Positions 6,986 through 14,672 are shown, counted from the stretch's first letter. The stretch is DNA of 15,997 nt from Bacilli bacterium (GCA_017461465.1 JAFTYN010000052.1:1-15997), one strand, 5' to 3'. The notes: generated by a model from the letters alone, not told the origin. Made by a program: numbers and translations.

Positions 6986-7075
6986 ACTGTGTAGAGCCTT
7001 ACTCTACAACCGCACAGAATAGGTTATAAGCTTAGTCACCTTAATGGCGAGTCTTGGAGGAATAGGAGGAATAAA
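6986..7075 (+). ncRNA. L21 leader: structured 5' leader of rplU
   Basis: The 90-nt leader looks like the Firmicute ribosomal protein L21 leader family. GTAGAG (6991-6996) pairs with CTCTAC (7002-7007) around a CCTTA loop, and flanking CTGT (6987-6990) pairs with ACAG (7014-7017), enclosing a bulged AACCGC. An AT-rich segment, a CACC...GGCGAGTC part and two Shine-Dalgarno sequences follow. Such leaders are thought to let the encoded ribosomal protein control its own operon. I recognise it by hairpin and position, not by a covariance search. Confidence 0.75.
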
Positions 7076-7372
7076 ATGAAAGCTATATTTGAAACAGGTG
7101 GAAAACAATATTACGCTGAAGAAGGTACAGTTTTATACGTTGAAAAATTAGACGCTGAAGCTGGTTCAGAAGTTGTTTTCGATAGAGTTTTAATGGCTAA
7201 CGGTGTTGTTGGACGCCCATATGTTAATGGTGCTTCAGTAAAAGCAAAAGTTTTAAAACATGGTAAAAATAAAAAAATCAAAGTATTTAAGTATAATGCT
7301 AAGAAAAATTACCGTAAAACTCAAGGTCATCGTCAACCATATACTAAAATTGAAGTTATTAGTGTTAAATAA
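7076..7372 (+). CDS. rplU: 50S ribosomal protein L21
   Basis: This is a 98-residue protein of normal length. It opens with the conserved MKAIFETGGKQYYAEEG and ends with the basic, rRNA-binding segment KKNYRKTQGHRQPYTKIEV. L21 binds 23S rRNA domain I-VI junctions and contacts L20 in the large subunit. GGAGG at 7065-7069 lies 6 nt before ATG; a second identical GGAGGAATA unit sits directly upstream. It is the first gene of the rplU-prp-rpmA operon behind the L21 leader. Confidence 0.98.
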   Translation: MKAIFETGGKQYYAEEGTVLYVEKLDAEAGSEVVFDRVLMANGVVGRPYVNGASVKAKVLKHGKNKKIKVFKYNAKKNYRKTQGHRQPYTKIEVISVK

Positions 7373-7375
7373 TTT

Positions 7376-7678
7376 ATGATTAAAGTAAATGTTAACAAAA
7401 AAGATAATCAAATAGATAGTATAGTTTTATCTGGTCATGCAATGTATGATGACTATGGTAAAGATATCGTTTGTGCATCTGTATCTAGTATTGTTATTAC
7501 TACTGTTAATGCTATTATCAGAATTAATAATGATGCAATTGAATATCGTCAAGATGATGATTTAGTAATTACTATAAAGTTACATGATAAGGTAACTGAT
7601 TTGCTTATTGAAAATATGTTAGAACTTTTAACAGAATTAGAAAAGCAATATAAGAAGAACATTAAAATAAATATATAG
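7376..7678 (+). CDS. prp: Ribosomal-processing cysteine protease Prp (YsxB family)
   Basis: Prp removes the N-terminal extension of ribosomal protein L27 in Firmicutes and related phyla. The 100-residue protein has the catalytic pair in the usual setting: His21 in SGHAMYDDYGKD and Cys33 in DIVCASVSSI, 12 residues apart. The substrate gene rpmA follows 15 nt downstream and indeed encodes an extended L27. Only 3 nt separate it from the rplU stop, and no clear Shine-Dalgarno precedes its ATG, so its translation is probably coupled to rplU. That would keep protease levels lower than those of the ribosomal proteins (inference). Confidence 0.95.
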   Translation: MIKVNVNKKDNQIDSIVLSGHAMYDDYGKDIVCASVSSIVITTVNAIIRINNDAIEYRQDDDLVITIKLHDKVTDLLIENMLELLTELEKQYKKNIKINI

Positions 7679-7693
7679 GGAGGTGTCCTACAG

Positions 7694-7981
7694 ATGAAAT
7701 TTTTAGTATTAAATATTCAATTATTTGCCCACAAAAAGGGACAAGGTTCAACTAAAAACGGTCGTGACTCAATAGCTAAAAGACTAGGAGCTAAAGCTGC
7801 TGATGGTGAATATGTTTCTGGTGGTTCAATTCTATATCGTCAACGTGGAACAAAAGTTTACCCAGGTGTAAATTGTGGTATCGGTTCAGATGATACTGTA
7901 TATGCAAAAGTATCTGGTTATGTAAAATTTGAACGTGTTGGTAAGGATAAAAAGCAAGTAAGTGTTTATCCAGAAAGATAA
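7694..7981 (+). CDS. rpmA: 50S ribosomal protein L27 with Prp-cleaved N-terminal extension
   Basis: L27 sits near the peptidyl transferase centre, and its N-terminal tail reaches the P-site tRNA. The 95-residue protein has the core AHKKGQGSTKNGRDS preceded by the extension MKFLVLNIQLFA. This fits the Firmicute form in which Prp cuts after the Phe-Ala, here between Ala12 and His13, exposing the functional tail. The cleavage sequence differs slightly from the common N-x-Q-F-F-A by Leu for Phe at the third position before the cut. A strong GGGAGGTG Shine-Dalgarno overlaps the prp stop. The operon ends with a terminator right after this gene, so obgE is not co-transcribed as it is in many Firmicutes. 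Confidence 0.97.
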   Translation: MKFLVLNIQLFAHKKGQGSTKNGRDSIAKRLGAKAADGEYVSGGSILYRQRGTKVYPGVNCGIGSDDTVYAKVSGYVKFERVGKDKKQVSVYPER

Positions 7982-7986
7982 TTTTT

Positions 7987-8012
7987 AAAAGAGGTTTTAA
8001 ACCTCTTTTTTT
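7987..8012 (+). terminator. Intrinsic terminator after rpmA
   Basis: AAAAGAGGTT (7987-7996) pairs with AACCTCTTTT (8000-8009) around a tiny loop and is followed by a run of T. It closes the ribosomal protein operon 5 nt after the rpmA stop. Confidence 0.88.
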
Positions 8013-8020
8013 GTTAGAAC

Positions 8021-8049
8021 TTGTGCTATTTCAATATTTATTATATACT
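8021..8049 (+). promoter_or_regulatory. Promoter of the adenylate-forming ligase gene
   Basis: TTGTGC (8021-8026), a 17-nt spacer and TATACT (8044-8049) give a predicted start near 8056 and a leader of about 37 nt with a GGGGGA Shine-Dalgarno (8082-8087) before ATG 8093. Confidence 0.55.
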
Positions 8050-8092
8050 TTAAGTAGTGTTTATTTATTAAACAAGTGAATGGGGGAACTTT

Positions 8093-10030
8093 ATGGAAAA
8101 AGAAAAAACTGGCTATCCACATATAGATAAGCCTTGGATGAAATATTATGATAGAAAATTAGTAGATATGCCATTACCAAAAATGACTATGTATGAATAT
8201 TTGGTAGAAATGAATAAAAAAAATTTGGATATGGTAGCTACAGATTTTTATGGTTCTAAATTAACTTATGGTGAAATGCTTGAAAAAATAGATGAAGCTG
8301 CAAGAGGGTTAACATATATAGGTGTTTCTAAACAAGATCGTGTTCTTGAAATACTTCCAACATTGCCAACTACAGCCCATATTATGTATGCTAATTCTAA
8401 AATAGGTGGAGTATCTGTGTTTTATGATCCAAGACCAGATAGTATTAATGCTAAAGTAAATGGAAAAAAACTGTTAGAAATAATAAAAAAAGAAAAGATA
8501 AAACATCTTATAATATTTGAACAATGTTATATACCATTCATAAGTCAAATTGAAAATGAACTAAAAGAGCTAGGAATAGATAAAGTTGTTCTTGTATCTT
8601 CAAATGATTCGATGACTTTAAAAGGTAAATTAGGTTTTATGTTAGATGAACTTGATAAATCAGGTCTTAAAGCATTAAAAGAAAGAATTGCTAATATGAA
8701 AAAAACTTCAGCTGAACTTGATGAATATATAAAAAAATCTCCACTACAAGTTTTAAAATATTCTGAACTTGTAGAAAGGTCAAAAAATGTATTAGCTAAA
8801 AAGAACGATTATACTCCAGATGAATTAAGCTTGATAGTGCATACTTCTGGCACAACAGGTGCTATGCCTAAACCAATACCGCTTACTAATGATAATTTAA
8901 ACAGTCATGTTCACCAAATTATTGCAGCAGGTGGCAAATTTGAAAAAGGTGCTTCTGTATTTCAATTACTACCATATTTTGCGTCTTTTGGTATAGCAGA
9001 TGTTGCACATTTTGGTTTTTGTTGTGGCTCTAAGATGATACAAATACCTGAATTTACTCCTCAAGATTTACCAAGAAGAATTTACAAGGAAAAACCTAAT
9101 ATGATTATCGTAGCTCCTGCTATGCTTAATAGCTTATTAGAGTCTAAATATTTAGATAAGAAAGATTTATCTTTTATAAGAAGAATAGTTGTAGGCGGAG
9201 ATACTTTTGCTATGGAAAATGAAGTGAAAGAATTATTAGAAAGTCATAATGCCGGAAAATGTCGACTTGAAAAGGGGCATGGAATGAGTGAATATGCTGG
9301 CTCTGGTTCTATAGCTTTTGCTGATCATAACCCGATAGGCGGAATAGGAGCTCCACTTCCTTATACTACATATGCTATTATGGATCCTGTTACTAATAAA
9401 CCAATTAAATTTGAGGATGGTAAAGATGTAATAACTGGAGAAGCTTGGGTATCAAGTCCTTGTGTCACTCCTGGAGTTTTAGATGGTGAGACTATTATTC
9501 CACATTACGAATTAGATGGAGAAACTTATATAAAAACTGGAGATCTTATTAATATGCGTAGAGATGGTAATATGTTTTTTGATTCTAGAATAGATAGAAC
9601 ATTTGCTAGATTTGATGGATATAAGTATAAACCATATGTTATAGAAAAAATATTGATGGAAGACGAAAGAATAGCTGAATGTGTTATAGTACCTTATTCT
9701 GATTATGAAAAGAACGGTTATATGCCAATAGCACATGTTGTTTTAAATAGTCAAGAGTACACACTAGATGAACAATATGATATTTTAAGAGAAATAATAG
9801 AAGAAAAACTAATTCATAACCCAGAAGTATCTACAAGACAAATACCAACTAAAATTAAAGTAAGAAGTAGTATACCGCTTACTAAAAATAGTAAGAATAA
9901 TTTTAGAGAATTAAAAGGTGAAGGTATTGACGGTAGTGAGTTTACAATTATTATTCCTGAAACCAATATCAGTGTTGGTGAAATAACAATTGAAAAACCA
10001 AATTATAAAAAACCATATATTAAATTATAA
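8093..10030 (+). CDS. Adenylate-forming (AMP-binding) acyl ligase of unknown substrate
   Basis: The 645-residue protein belongs to the ANL superfamily, which activates a carboxylic acid as an acyl-AMP and usually passes it to CoA or a carrier thiol. Visible core motifs are the phosphate loop TSGTTGAMPKP at 251-261, the adenine/acyl segment GHGMSEYAG at 395-403, YIKTGDL at 479-485, and the C-terminal lysine Lys601 in PLTKNSKNNF. The hinge segment reads DSRIDRTFARFDGYKYKPYVIE (497 onward) instead of the usual GRxDDxIKxxGxRI form. An insertion-like helical section (about 180-225) lies before the phosphate loop. No carrier protein, condensation or thioesterase domain is fused, and no partner biosynthetic enzyme is adjacent, so the substrate cannot be named. 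It has its own promoter and terminator and precedes a histidine kinase. Confidence 0.88.
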   Translation: MEKEKTGYPHIDKPWMKYYDRKLVDMPLPKMTMYEYLVEMNKKNLDMVATDFYGSKLTYGEMLEKIDEAARGLTYIGVSKQDRVLEILPTLPTTAHIMYANSKIGGVSVFYDPRPDSINAKVNGKKLLEIIKKEKIKHLIIFEQCYIPFISQIENELKELGIDKVVLVSSNDSMTLKGKLGFMLDELDKSGLKALKERIANMKKTSAELDEYIKKSPLQVLKYSELVERSKNVLAKKNDYTPDELSLIVHTSGTTGAMPKPIPLTNDNLNSHVHQIIAAGGKFEKGASVFQLLPYFASFGIADVAHFGFCCGSKMIQIPEFTPQDLPRRIYKEKPNMIIVAPAMLNSLLESKYLDKKDLSFIRRIVVGGDTFAMENEVKELLESHNAGKCRLEKGHGMSEYAGSGSIAFADHNPIGGIGAPLPYTTYAIMDPVTNKPIKFEDGKDVITGEAWVSSPCVTPGVLDGETIIPHYELDGETYIKTGDLINMRRDGNMFFDSRIDRTFARFDGYKYKPYVIEKILMEDERIAECVIVPYSDYEKNGYMPIAHVVLNSQEYTLDEQYDILREIIEEKLIHNPEVSTRQIPTKIKVRSSIPLTKNSKNNFRELKGEGIDGSEFTIIIPETNISVGEITIEKPNYKKPYIKL

Positions 10031-10053
10031 AAGAAGCTAGTCTTCTTTTTTTA
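10029..10053 (+). terminator. Intrinsic terminator after the ligase gene
   Basis: AAAAGAAG (10029-10036) pairs with CTTCTTTT (10042-10049) around CTAGT, followed by more T. The stem begins inside the TAA stop codon. It separates the ligase transcript from the kinase promoter, which starts at 10054. Confidence 0.75.
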
Positions 10054-10082
10054 TTGTTTGTTTTTTTAAATGATGTTATAAT
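10054..10082 (+). promoter_or_regulatory. Promoter of the hybrid histidine kinase gene
   Basis: TTGTTT (10054-10059), a 17-nt spacer and an extended -10 TGTTATAAT (10074-10082) directly follow the ligase terminator. The predicted start near 10089 gives a leader of about 19 nt carrying the AGGTG Shine-Dalgarno. Confidence 0.7.
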
Positions 10083-10107
10083 GTCATTAGGATAGATGAG
10101 GTGTATT

Positions 10108-11940
10108 ATGAATTACCAGGTAGCTCAACAAGTTATATTTTTAAATGCTCTTAATTTTTTTATGATTTTTATGTTGAATATTGTTTATTTTACTAAACCA
10201 AGAATTAATAAGATTGAACATAAAATTTTTGCAGCCATACTTATTGAAACAATGGTAGTAGGAATAACAGGTCTTGTTTTTGGAATTTTTTCTACTTTTT
10301 CACAAAGCATCGGATTTCTTTCAATATTATTTGGAAAAATATATACAATTTCAATAGTACTATGGATGATATTTTTTGCATATTACACATATATAATTTC
10401 TTCAAAAAAGGAAAAGTTAAGAGATTATAAAAAAGTTTTTTTAATGTTTATTTTTTGTTCTCTTACTTTTATTTTAGTACCTATGAATTTGGAAATAATC
10501 GATCATCAAATCATTGTTTCTGGATCTTTAATATATTTATGTTATGGTATGTGTGCACTCTTGCTTCTTTTTCAAATGTTTATGGTACTAGTAAATCTTA
10601 AAAATATTAAAAATAAAAAATACATTCCAATTATAGGTATGATTATATTAACTATACTATTTGTTACAATTCAATTTTTCTTTACTGATTTTAATCATTT
10701 AAATTCTTTGCTTGGAGTTTTAATTTGTTATATTATGTACTTTACTATTGAAAATCCTGATGTTAAGATGATTGAACAACTAGAACTTGCAAAAACACAA
10801 GCTGAAGTAGCTAATAAAGCTAAGACTGAATTTTTATCTAATATGAGTCATGAAATTAGAACTCCTCTTAATGCTATAGTAGGTTTTTCTCTAGCTTTAG
10901 AAACTGAGGATATACCAGAAAGTGCCAAAGAGGAAGTTAAAGATATTATAATGGCTTCTAATGGTCTATTGGAAATAGTGAATGGTATACTTGATATTTC
11001 TAAAATTGAAGCTAACAAGCTTGAAATAATTAATAGTAATTATTGTTTTAAAAATGTATTTGATGATTTAGTATCACTCACTAAAGCAAGAATGGGAGAA
11101 AGTAATTTAGATTTTAAGTATTCTTTAGATCCTACAATCCCATCTGTTTTATATGGAGATCATTCAAGAGTAAAACAAATAATTCTTAATATTCTAACTA
11201 ATGCTGTTAAGTACACAAAAGAAGGTTTTGTAGATTTTAAAGTTAGTTCAGTTGTTCAAGGTGATGTTTGTAGACTTATTATTTCTGTTGAAGATTCTGG
11301 AATTGGAATAAAAAATGAAAATATAGACAAGTTATTTCAAAATTTTGAAAGACTTGGTGTAGAAAAAGCAATTACTATTGAAGGGACTGGGTTGGGGCTT
11401 GCTATTACTAAAAGATTAGTAGAACTCATGAATGGTAGTATTGTAGTTCAAAGTATTTATGGTAAAGGATCTAAGTTTACAGTAGCTATTGATCAAAAGA
11501 TAATTGCTAATGAACCTGTTAATATAGAACCTTCAAAAAAAGAAGAAGAGATACAAATAATAGATTTATCTAACAGAAAAATATTAGTTGTCGATGATAA
11601 CAATGTTAATTTAAAAGTTATAAAAAGATTACTAGTTGATTATAATGCTAATATTGATACTGTAACAAATGGTCAAGATTGTATAGATAAAATAAATAAC
11701 GGGGAAAAGTATGATTTGATTTTTATGGATATAATGATGCCAAAGATGGATGGTGTAACTACTTTAAATAAATTAAAAAAAATAGAAAATTTTGCGATTG
11801 ATACAATTGCTCTAACAGCGGATGCTATTGATGGTCAAAAAGAAAAGTATTTACAAGATGGTTTTAATGATTATTTAGCTAAACCGATAGAAAAAAAAGA
11901 ATTAAATCGTGTAATTATAAAGTTCTTAAGTCAAAAATAA
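10108..11940 (+). CDS. 7TM hybrid sensor histidine kinase with receiver domain
   Basis: The 610-residue protein has an N-terminal membrane sensor with about seven hydrophobic helices (roughly 8-28, 38-62, 70-97, 107-127, 137-163, 172-193, 197-214). A linker leads to HisKA with phospho-acceptor His248 in SNMSHEIRTPLNAI. HATPase_c follows, with N box ILNILTNAVKY (Asn365), D box VEDSGIGI (Asp396) and G box GTGLGLAITKRL. A receiver (about 490-608) has VVDD, acceptor Asp541 in FMDIMMPKMDG and Lys592. All catalytic residues are present. The likely next carrier is the HPt domain of the adjacent protein. A frame from ATG 10096 would use codons that overlap the GATGAGGTG Shine-Dalgarno, so ATG 10108 is preferred. 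The signal sensed is unknown; the sensor resembles the general 7TM kinase class but no ligand site is recognisable. Confidence 0.93.
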   Translation: MNYQVAQQVIFLNALNFFMIFMLNIVYFTKPRINKIEHKIFAAILIETMVVGITGLVFGIFSTFSQSIGFLSILFGKIYTISIVLWMIFFAYYTYIISSKKEKLRDYKKVFLMFIFCSLTFILVPMNLEIIDHQIIVSGSLIYLCYGMCALLLLFQMFMVLVNLKNIKNKKYIPIIGMIILTILFVTIQFFFTDFNHLNSLLGVLICYIMYFTIENPDVKMIEQLELAKTQAEVANKAKTEFLSNMSHEIRTPLNAIVGFSLALETEDIPESAKEEVKDIIMASNGLLEIVNGILDISKIEANKLEIINSNYCFKNVFDDLVSLTKARMGESNLDFKYSLDPTIPSVLYGDHSRVKQIILNILTNAVKYTKEGFVDFKVSSVVQGDVCRLIISVEDSGIGIKNENIDKLFQNFERLGVEKAITIEGTGLGLAITKRLVELMNGSIVVQSIYGKGSKFTVAIDQKIIANEPVNIEPSKKEEEIQIIDLSNRKILVVDDNNVNLKVIKRLLVDYNANIDTVTNGQDCIDKINNGEKYDLIFMDIMMPKMDGVTTLNKLKKIENFAIDTIALTADAIDGQKEKYLQDGFNDYLAKPIEKKELNRVIIKFLSQK

Positions 11941-11947
11941 AGTTTTA

Positions 11948-11956
11948 TGATATAAT
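11948..11956 (+). promoter_or_regulatory. Extended -10 promoter of the HPt-REC gene
   Basis: TGATATAAT (TG at 11948-11949, hexamer 11951-11956) lies between the kinase stop and the Shine-Dalgarno GGAAGGTG (11971-11978). No convincing -35 is seen at the right distance. There is also no terminator after the kinase, so read-through from the kinase promoter is likely as well. Confidence 0.5.
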
Positions 11957-11985
11957 TAAGTTAATGATAGGGAAGGTGCGAAAAT

Positions 11986-12771
11986 ATGAAAGATGTAAGT
12001 ATATTAACTAATAATGGTGTAAATGTAGAAGGAAGTCTTGAATTATTTGGAGATATTGCAACTTATGATGAAACTGTTGTAGATTTTCTAGAAAGTGTAG
12101 ATAATAAGTTAGAAGATATAAAAAAATATAAAGAAGCTTCAGATATGACTAATTATTCTATATTAGTTCATTCTTTAAAAAGTGATGCTAAATATTTAGG
12201 ATTAACAGTTTTAGCAGAAATGGCTTTAAACCATGAAATGGAAAGTAAAAATAATAATATTAATTATGTTTATAATAATTATGATGCTTTAGTAGATGAA
12301 GCTAACAAAATGATTGCAGTACTTAGAAACTATATGGGTGAAACTGCTACTATTGAAATACCAGAAAAAGAAGTTGTATTAAAAGATAAAACAATTTTAA
12401 TAGTAGATGATTCAGATGTTATTAGATCATTTATCAAAAAAGTATTCGACGATAGTTATGAAGTAGTAGTTGCTCATGATGGCAAAGATGCTATTGATGT
12501 TATTGGAACAGCGGCTGCATATAACAATTTAGTTTGTATGTTACTTGATTTAAATATGCCAAATATAAATGGTTTTGAAGTATTAGATTATCTTCATGAA
12601 AATAATTTATTTGCAAAATTACCTGTTTCAATCATAACAGGTGATGATTCAAAAGAAACTGTAGAAAGAGCATTTGGTTATCCAATTATTGATGTCTTAC
12701 AAAAACCTTTTAATGAAAGAGATGTTAAAAGAGTTATTGAAAAAATGGTTTCAATTGATAGAAACATCTAA
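11986..12771 (+). CDS. HPt-receiver phosphorelay protein without output domain
   Basis: The 261-residue protein starts with a histidine phosphotransfer domain (about 15-118) with His62 in LVHSLKSDAKYLGL. A short linker (about 119-133) leads to a receiver (about 134-257) with IVDD at 139-142, acceptor Asp188 in LLDLNMPNINGFE, Thr218 in IITGDD and Lys240 in QKPF. It contains no DNA-binding, enzymatic or other output domain. With the hybrid kinase 45 nt upstream it completes a possible His-Asp-His-Asp relay. Alternatively, its receiver may compete with, or act as a sink for, phosphate from the relay, or signal through protein contact. The order HPt then REC in one soluble protein is less common than HPt at the end of a hybrid kinase. 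Both phospho-sites look intact. A terminator follows at once. Confidence 0.92.
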   Translation: MKDVSILTNNGVNVEGSLELFGDIATYDETVVDFLESVDNKLEDIKKYKEASDMTNYSILVHSLKSDAKYLGLTVLAEMALNHEMESKNNNINYVYNNYDALVDEANKMIAVLRNYMGETATIEIPEKEVVLKDKTILIVDDSDVIRSFIKKVFDDSYEVVVAHDGKDAIDVIGTAAAYNNLVCMLLDLNMPNINGFEVLDYLHENNLFAKLPVSIITGDDSKETVERAFGYPIIDVLQKPFNERDVKRVIEKMVSIDRNI

Positions 12772-12799
12772 AAAAATCTTGGCTTTAGCCAAGGTTTTT
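12772..12799 (+). terminator. Intrinsic terminator after the HPt-REC gene
   Basis: CTTGGC (12778-12783) pairs with GCCAAG (12788-12793) around TTTA, extended outward by a T-G wobble and five A-T pairs (AAAAA against TTTTT). It closes the kinase/HPt-REC section. Confidence 0.88.
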
Positions 12800-12804
12800 G
12801 TATA

Positions 12805-12834
12805 TTAAATTAATAAGTAAATATTATATATAAT
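12805..12834 (+). promoter_or_regulatory. Possible promoter of the UPF0316 gene
   Basis: TATAAT at 12829-12834 is perfect, but the only -35 candidate is TTAAAT (12805-12810) with an 18-nt spacer. It lies just before the AGGTGAT Shine-Dalgarno (about 12840-12846), leaving a very short leader. A promoter is expected here because a terminator precedes the gene, but the exact boxes are uncertain. Confidence 0.35.
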
Positions 12835-12848
12835 AGGCAAGGTGATTT

Positions 12849-13361
12849 ATGGAAATTTTATTATTATGTATAAAAATATTTTTTGTTAGAGTATTTGATG
12901 TTGCACTAGGTACTGTTAGAATGCTATTTACTGTTAAAGGTAAAAGATTTGTAGCAAGTACAATAGGCTTTATTGAAATGTTAATATGGTTTTTAATTGT
13001 AAAAGAAGCTCTAAATACTGATTTAACTAGTATTTGGATCGCTGTTAGTTATGCAGGAGGTTATGCTTTAGGTACTTTACTTGGAAGCTATTTATCAGAA
13101 AGATTAATATCAGGTATGGTTACAGTACAAGCTATTTTAAGTAGTGCTAATGATGAAGTAGTTACTATGATAAGAAAAGCAGGATATGCAGTATCTGTAC
13201 TAGATGTAAAAGGCCAAGATGATAAACCTAAATACTTATTACTTATAGAAGTAAATAAGAAAAGACAAAATGGAATTAGAAAACTTATAAAAGAATTAGA
13301 TGATAGAGCTTTTGTTATAATTAATGATTCTAAGACAGTATATAATGGATATTTTCAGTAG
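12849..13361 (+). CDS. UPF0316 family membrane protein (DUF5698 + DUF2179)
   Basis: The 170-residue protein matches the UPF0316 (Bacillus YebE) family pattern. It has an N-terminal membrane part with about three helices (residues 3-22, 36-54, 60-82) containing FDVALGTVRML and YAGGYALGTLLGSYLSERL. A small soluble C-terminal DUF2179 domain (about 90-165) resembles the one at the end of YitT-type proteins, with GYAVSVLDVKGQD and LLIEVNKKR. The function of the family is unknown; DUF2179 is thought to be a small ligand-binding or regulatory fold. It forms its own transcription unit between two terminators. Its last codons double as the left arm of the following terminator. Confidence 0.88.
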   Translation: MEILLLCIKIFFVRVFDVALGTVRMLFTVKGKRFVASTIGFIEMLIWFLIVKEALNTDLTSIWIAVSYAGGYALGTLLGSYLSERLISGMVTVQAILSSANDEVVTMIRKAGYAVSVLDVKGQDDKPKYLLLIEVNKKRQNGIRKLIKELDDRAFVIINDSKTVYNGYFQ

Positions 13362-13376
13362 AAATATCCATTTTTT
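13345..13376 (+). terminator. Intrinsic terminator overlapping the end of the UPF0316 gene
   Basis: ATGGATATTT (13345-13354) pairs with AAATATCCAT (13362-13371), followed by six T. The left arm lies in the coding sequence and the TAG stop (13359-13361) is in the loop. Confidence 0.85.
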
Positions 13377-13384
13377 ATTATTTA

Positions 13385-13393
13385 TGGTATAAT
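13385..13393 (+). promoter_or_regulatory. Extended -10 promoter of the aminopeptidase gene
   Basis: TGGTATAAT (TG 13385-13386, hexamer 13388-13393) follows the terminator by about 9 nt. No good -35 is visible, since the spacer and -35 region fall in the terminator stem and T-run. The leader would be about 33 nt. Confidence 0.55.
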
Positions 13394-13432
13394 TTCATTA
13401 GATAAAAACAAAATATAATGGAGATGATAAAT

Positions 13433-14647
13433 ATGTATGAAAAATATGCAGAATTACTTTTAAAAAGATGTTTAAATATTAAAGAAGGAGAACCACTTTT
13501 AATAAATGCTCCTATAGAGTGTATTGAATTTATTAGAATAGTAGCAAAGGAAGCCTATAAACTTGGTGTAAATGATATTTATTTTGATTTAACAGATGAT
13601 ATATTAAAACGTGATCAATTAGAAAATTTAGATATTAATTCATTAAAAGAAAGTAGATTTTGGAATAAAACTATATGGAATGAATATGCTAATAAAGGTG
13701 CTGCCTTTTTAATGCTTTATGGTGATGATCCAGAAATGACAAATGGTATAGATTCAGAAAAAATAGCAGCTACAGCGTATACTAGTAGAACATCTAGAAA
13801 AATATATAAAGAAAAACAAGGTATAGGTGAAGTATCTTGGTGTATAGCTTCTGTAGCAACAGAAAAGTGGGCTAATAAAGTTTTTCCAAATTCATCAAAT
13901 CCAAAAGAAGAATTATGGAATGCTATTTTCAAAATGTGCTATGTAGATAAAGAAAATCCAATTGAAGAATGGGATAAGTTAGTTAGTGAAAATAAAGAAA
14001 GATGTGAAGAACTTAATAAATATAAAATTAAAAAAATGCATTATACTAATGGTTTAGGAACTGATTTATTTGTAGAACTTTCAGATTTAGCAATTTGGTC
14101 TGGTGGAGCTGAAACATTAAAAGATGGTAGAGAAGCAATAGTTAATATGCCAACTATTGAAGTATTTACAACTCCTATATTATCTAAAACAGAAGGTATT
14201 GTATATAGTTCTAAGCCACTTGTTTATAATGGAGCTATCATTGATGAATTTTATTTAGAATTTAAAGAAGGTAAAGTAGTAAATTTTGATGCTAAAATAG
14301 GTAAAGAGGTTTTGAAAAGTATAATAGAAGCTGATAAAAATTCAGCATATTTAGGAGAAGTAGCATTAGTAGAACATGATTCAGTTATATCTAAATCTAA
14401 TATTTTATTTTATGAAACATTATTTGATGAAAACGCATCTTGCCATTTAGCTTTAGGAGCTGGCTTTCCAACAGCTATTAAAGAAGGTACTAGTAAATCT
14501 AAAGAAGAGTTATTAAATATGGGGGTAAACGAGTCAGATGTCCATGTTGATTTTATGATAGGTACTGAAGACTTAAATATTACAGGTATTACCTATGATA
14601 ATAAAGAAATAAATATATTTACACATGGTAAATTTGATATAAAATAG
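13433..14647 (+). CDS. M29 family metallo-aminopeptidase (AmpS/PepS type)
   Basis: This cytosolic enzyme removes N-terminal residues from peptides using two metal ions. The 404-residue protein fits family M29 along its whole length, starting MYEKYAELLLKRCLNIKEGE. The expected metal and catalytic residues are visible: Glu243 in NMPTIEVFTTP, Glu309 in YLGEVALVEHD, His314, Tyr327 in LFYETL, His338 in ENASCHLALG, His371 and Asp373 in VHVDFMIGTEDL. An upstream in-frame ATG at 13418 overlaps the Shine-Dalgarno GGAG (13420-13423), so ATG 13433 is chosen. It is a single-gene unit with its own promoter and terminator. It probably serves general peptide turnover; preference among N-terminal residues cannot be read from the sequence. 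Confidence 0.95.
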   Translation: MYEKYAELLLKRCLNIKEGEPLLINAPIECIEFIRIVAKEAYKLGVNDIYFDLTDDILKRDQLENLDINSLKESRFWNKTIWNEYANKGAAFLMLYGDDPEMTNGIDSEKIAATAYTSRTSRKIYKEKQGIGEVSWCIASVATEKWANKVFPNSSNPKEELWNAIFKMCYVDKENPIEEWDKLVSENKERCEELNKYKIKKMHYTNGLGTDLFVELSDLAIWSGGAETLKDGREAIVNMPTIEVFTTPILSKTEGIVYSSKPLVYNGAIIDEFYLEFKEGKVVNFDAKIGKEVLKSIIEADKNSAYLGEVALVEHDSVISKSNILFYETLFDENASCHLALGAGFPTAIKEGTSKSKEELLNMGVNESDVHVDFMIGTEDLNITGITYDNKEINIFTHGKFDIK

Positions 14648-14672
14648 TTAGAGTTTATCTAACTATTTTTTC
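14641..14672 (+). terminator. Intrinsic terminator after the aminopeptidase gene
   Basis: AAAATAGTTAGA (14641-14652) pairs perfectly over 12 bp with TCTAACTATTTT (14658-14669) around GTTTA, followed by more T. The stop codon TAG (14645-14647) is inside the stem. Confidence 0.92.

Noticed and set aside
13717..13932. Minus-strand open frame inside the aminopeptidase gene.
   Set aside because: Antisense to conserved M29 coding sequence; composition typical of a shadow frame.
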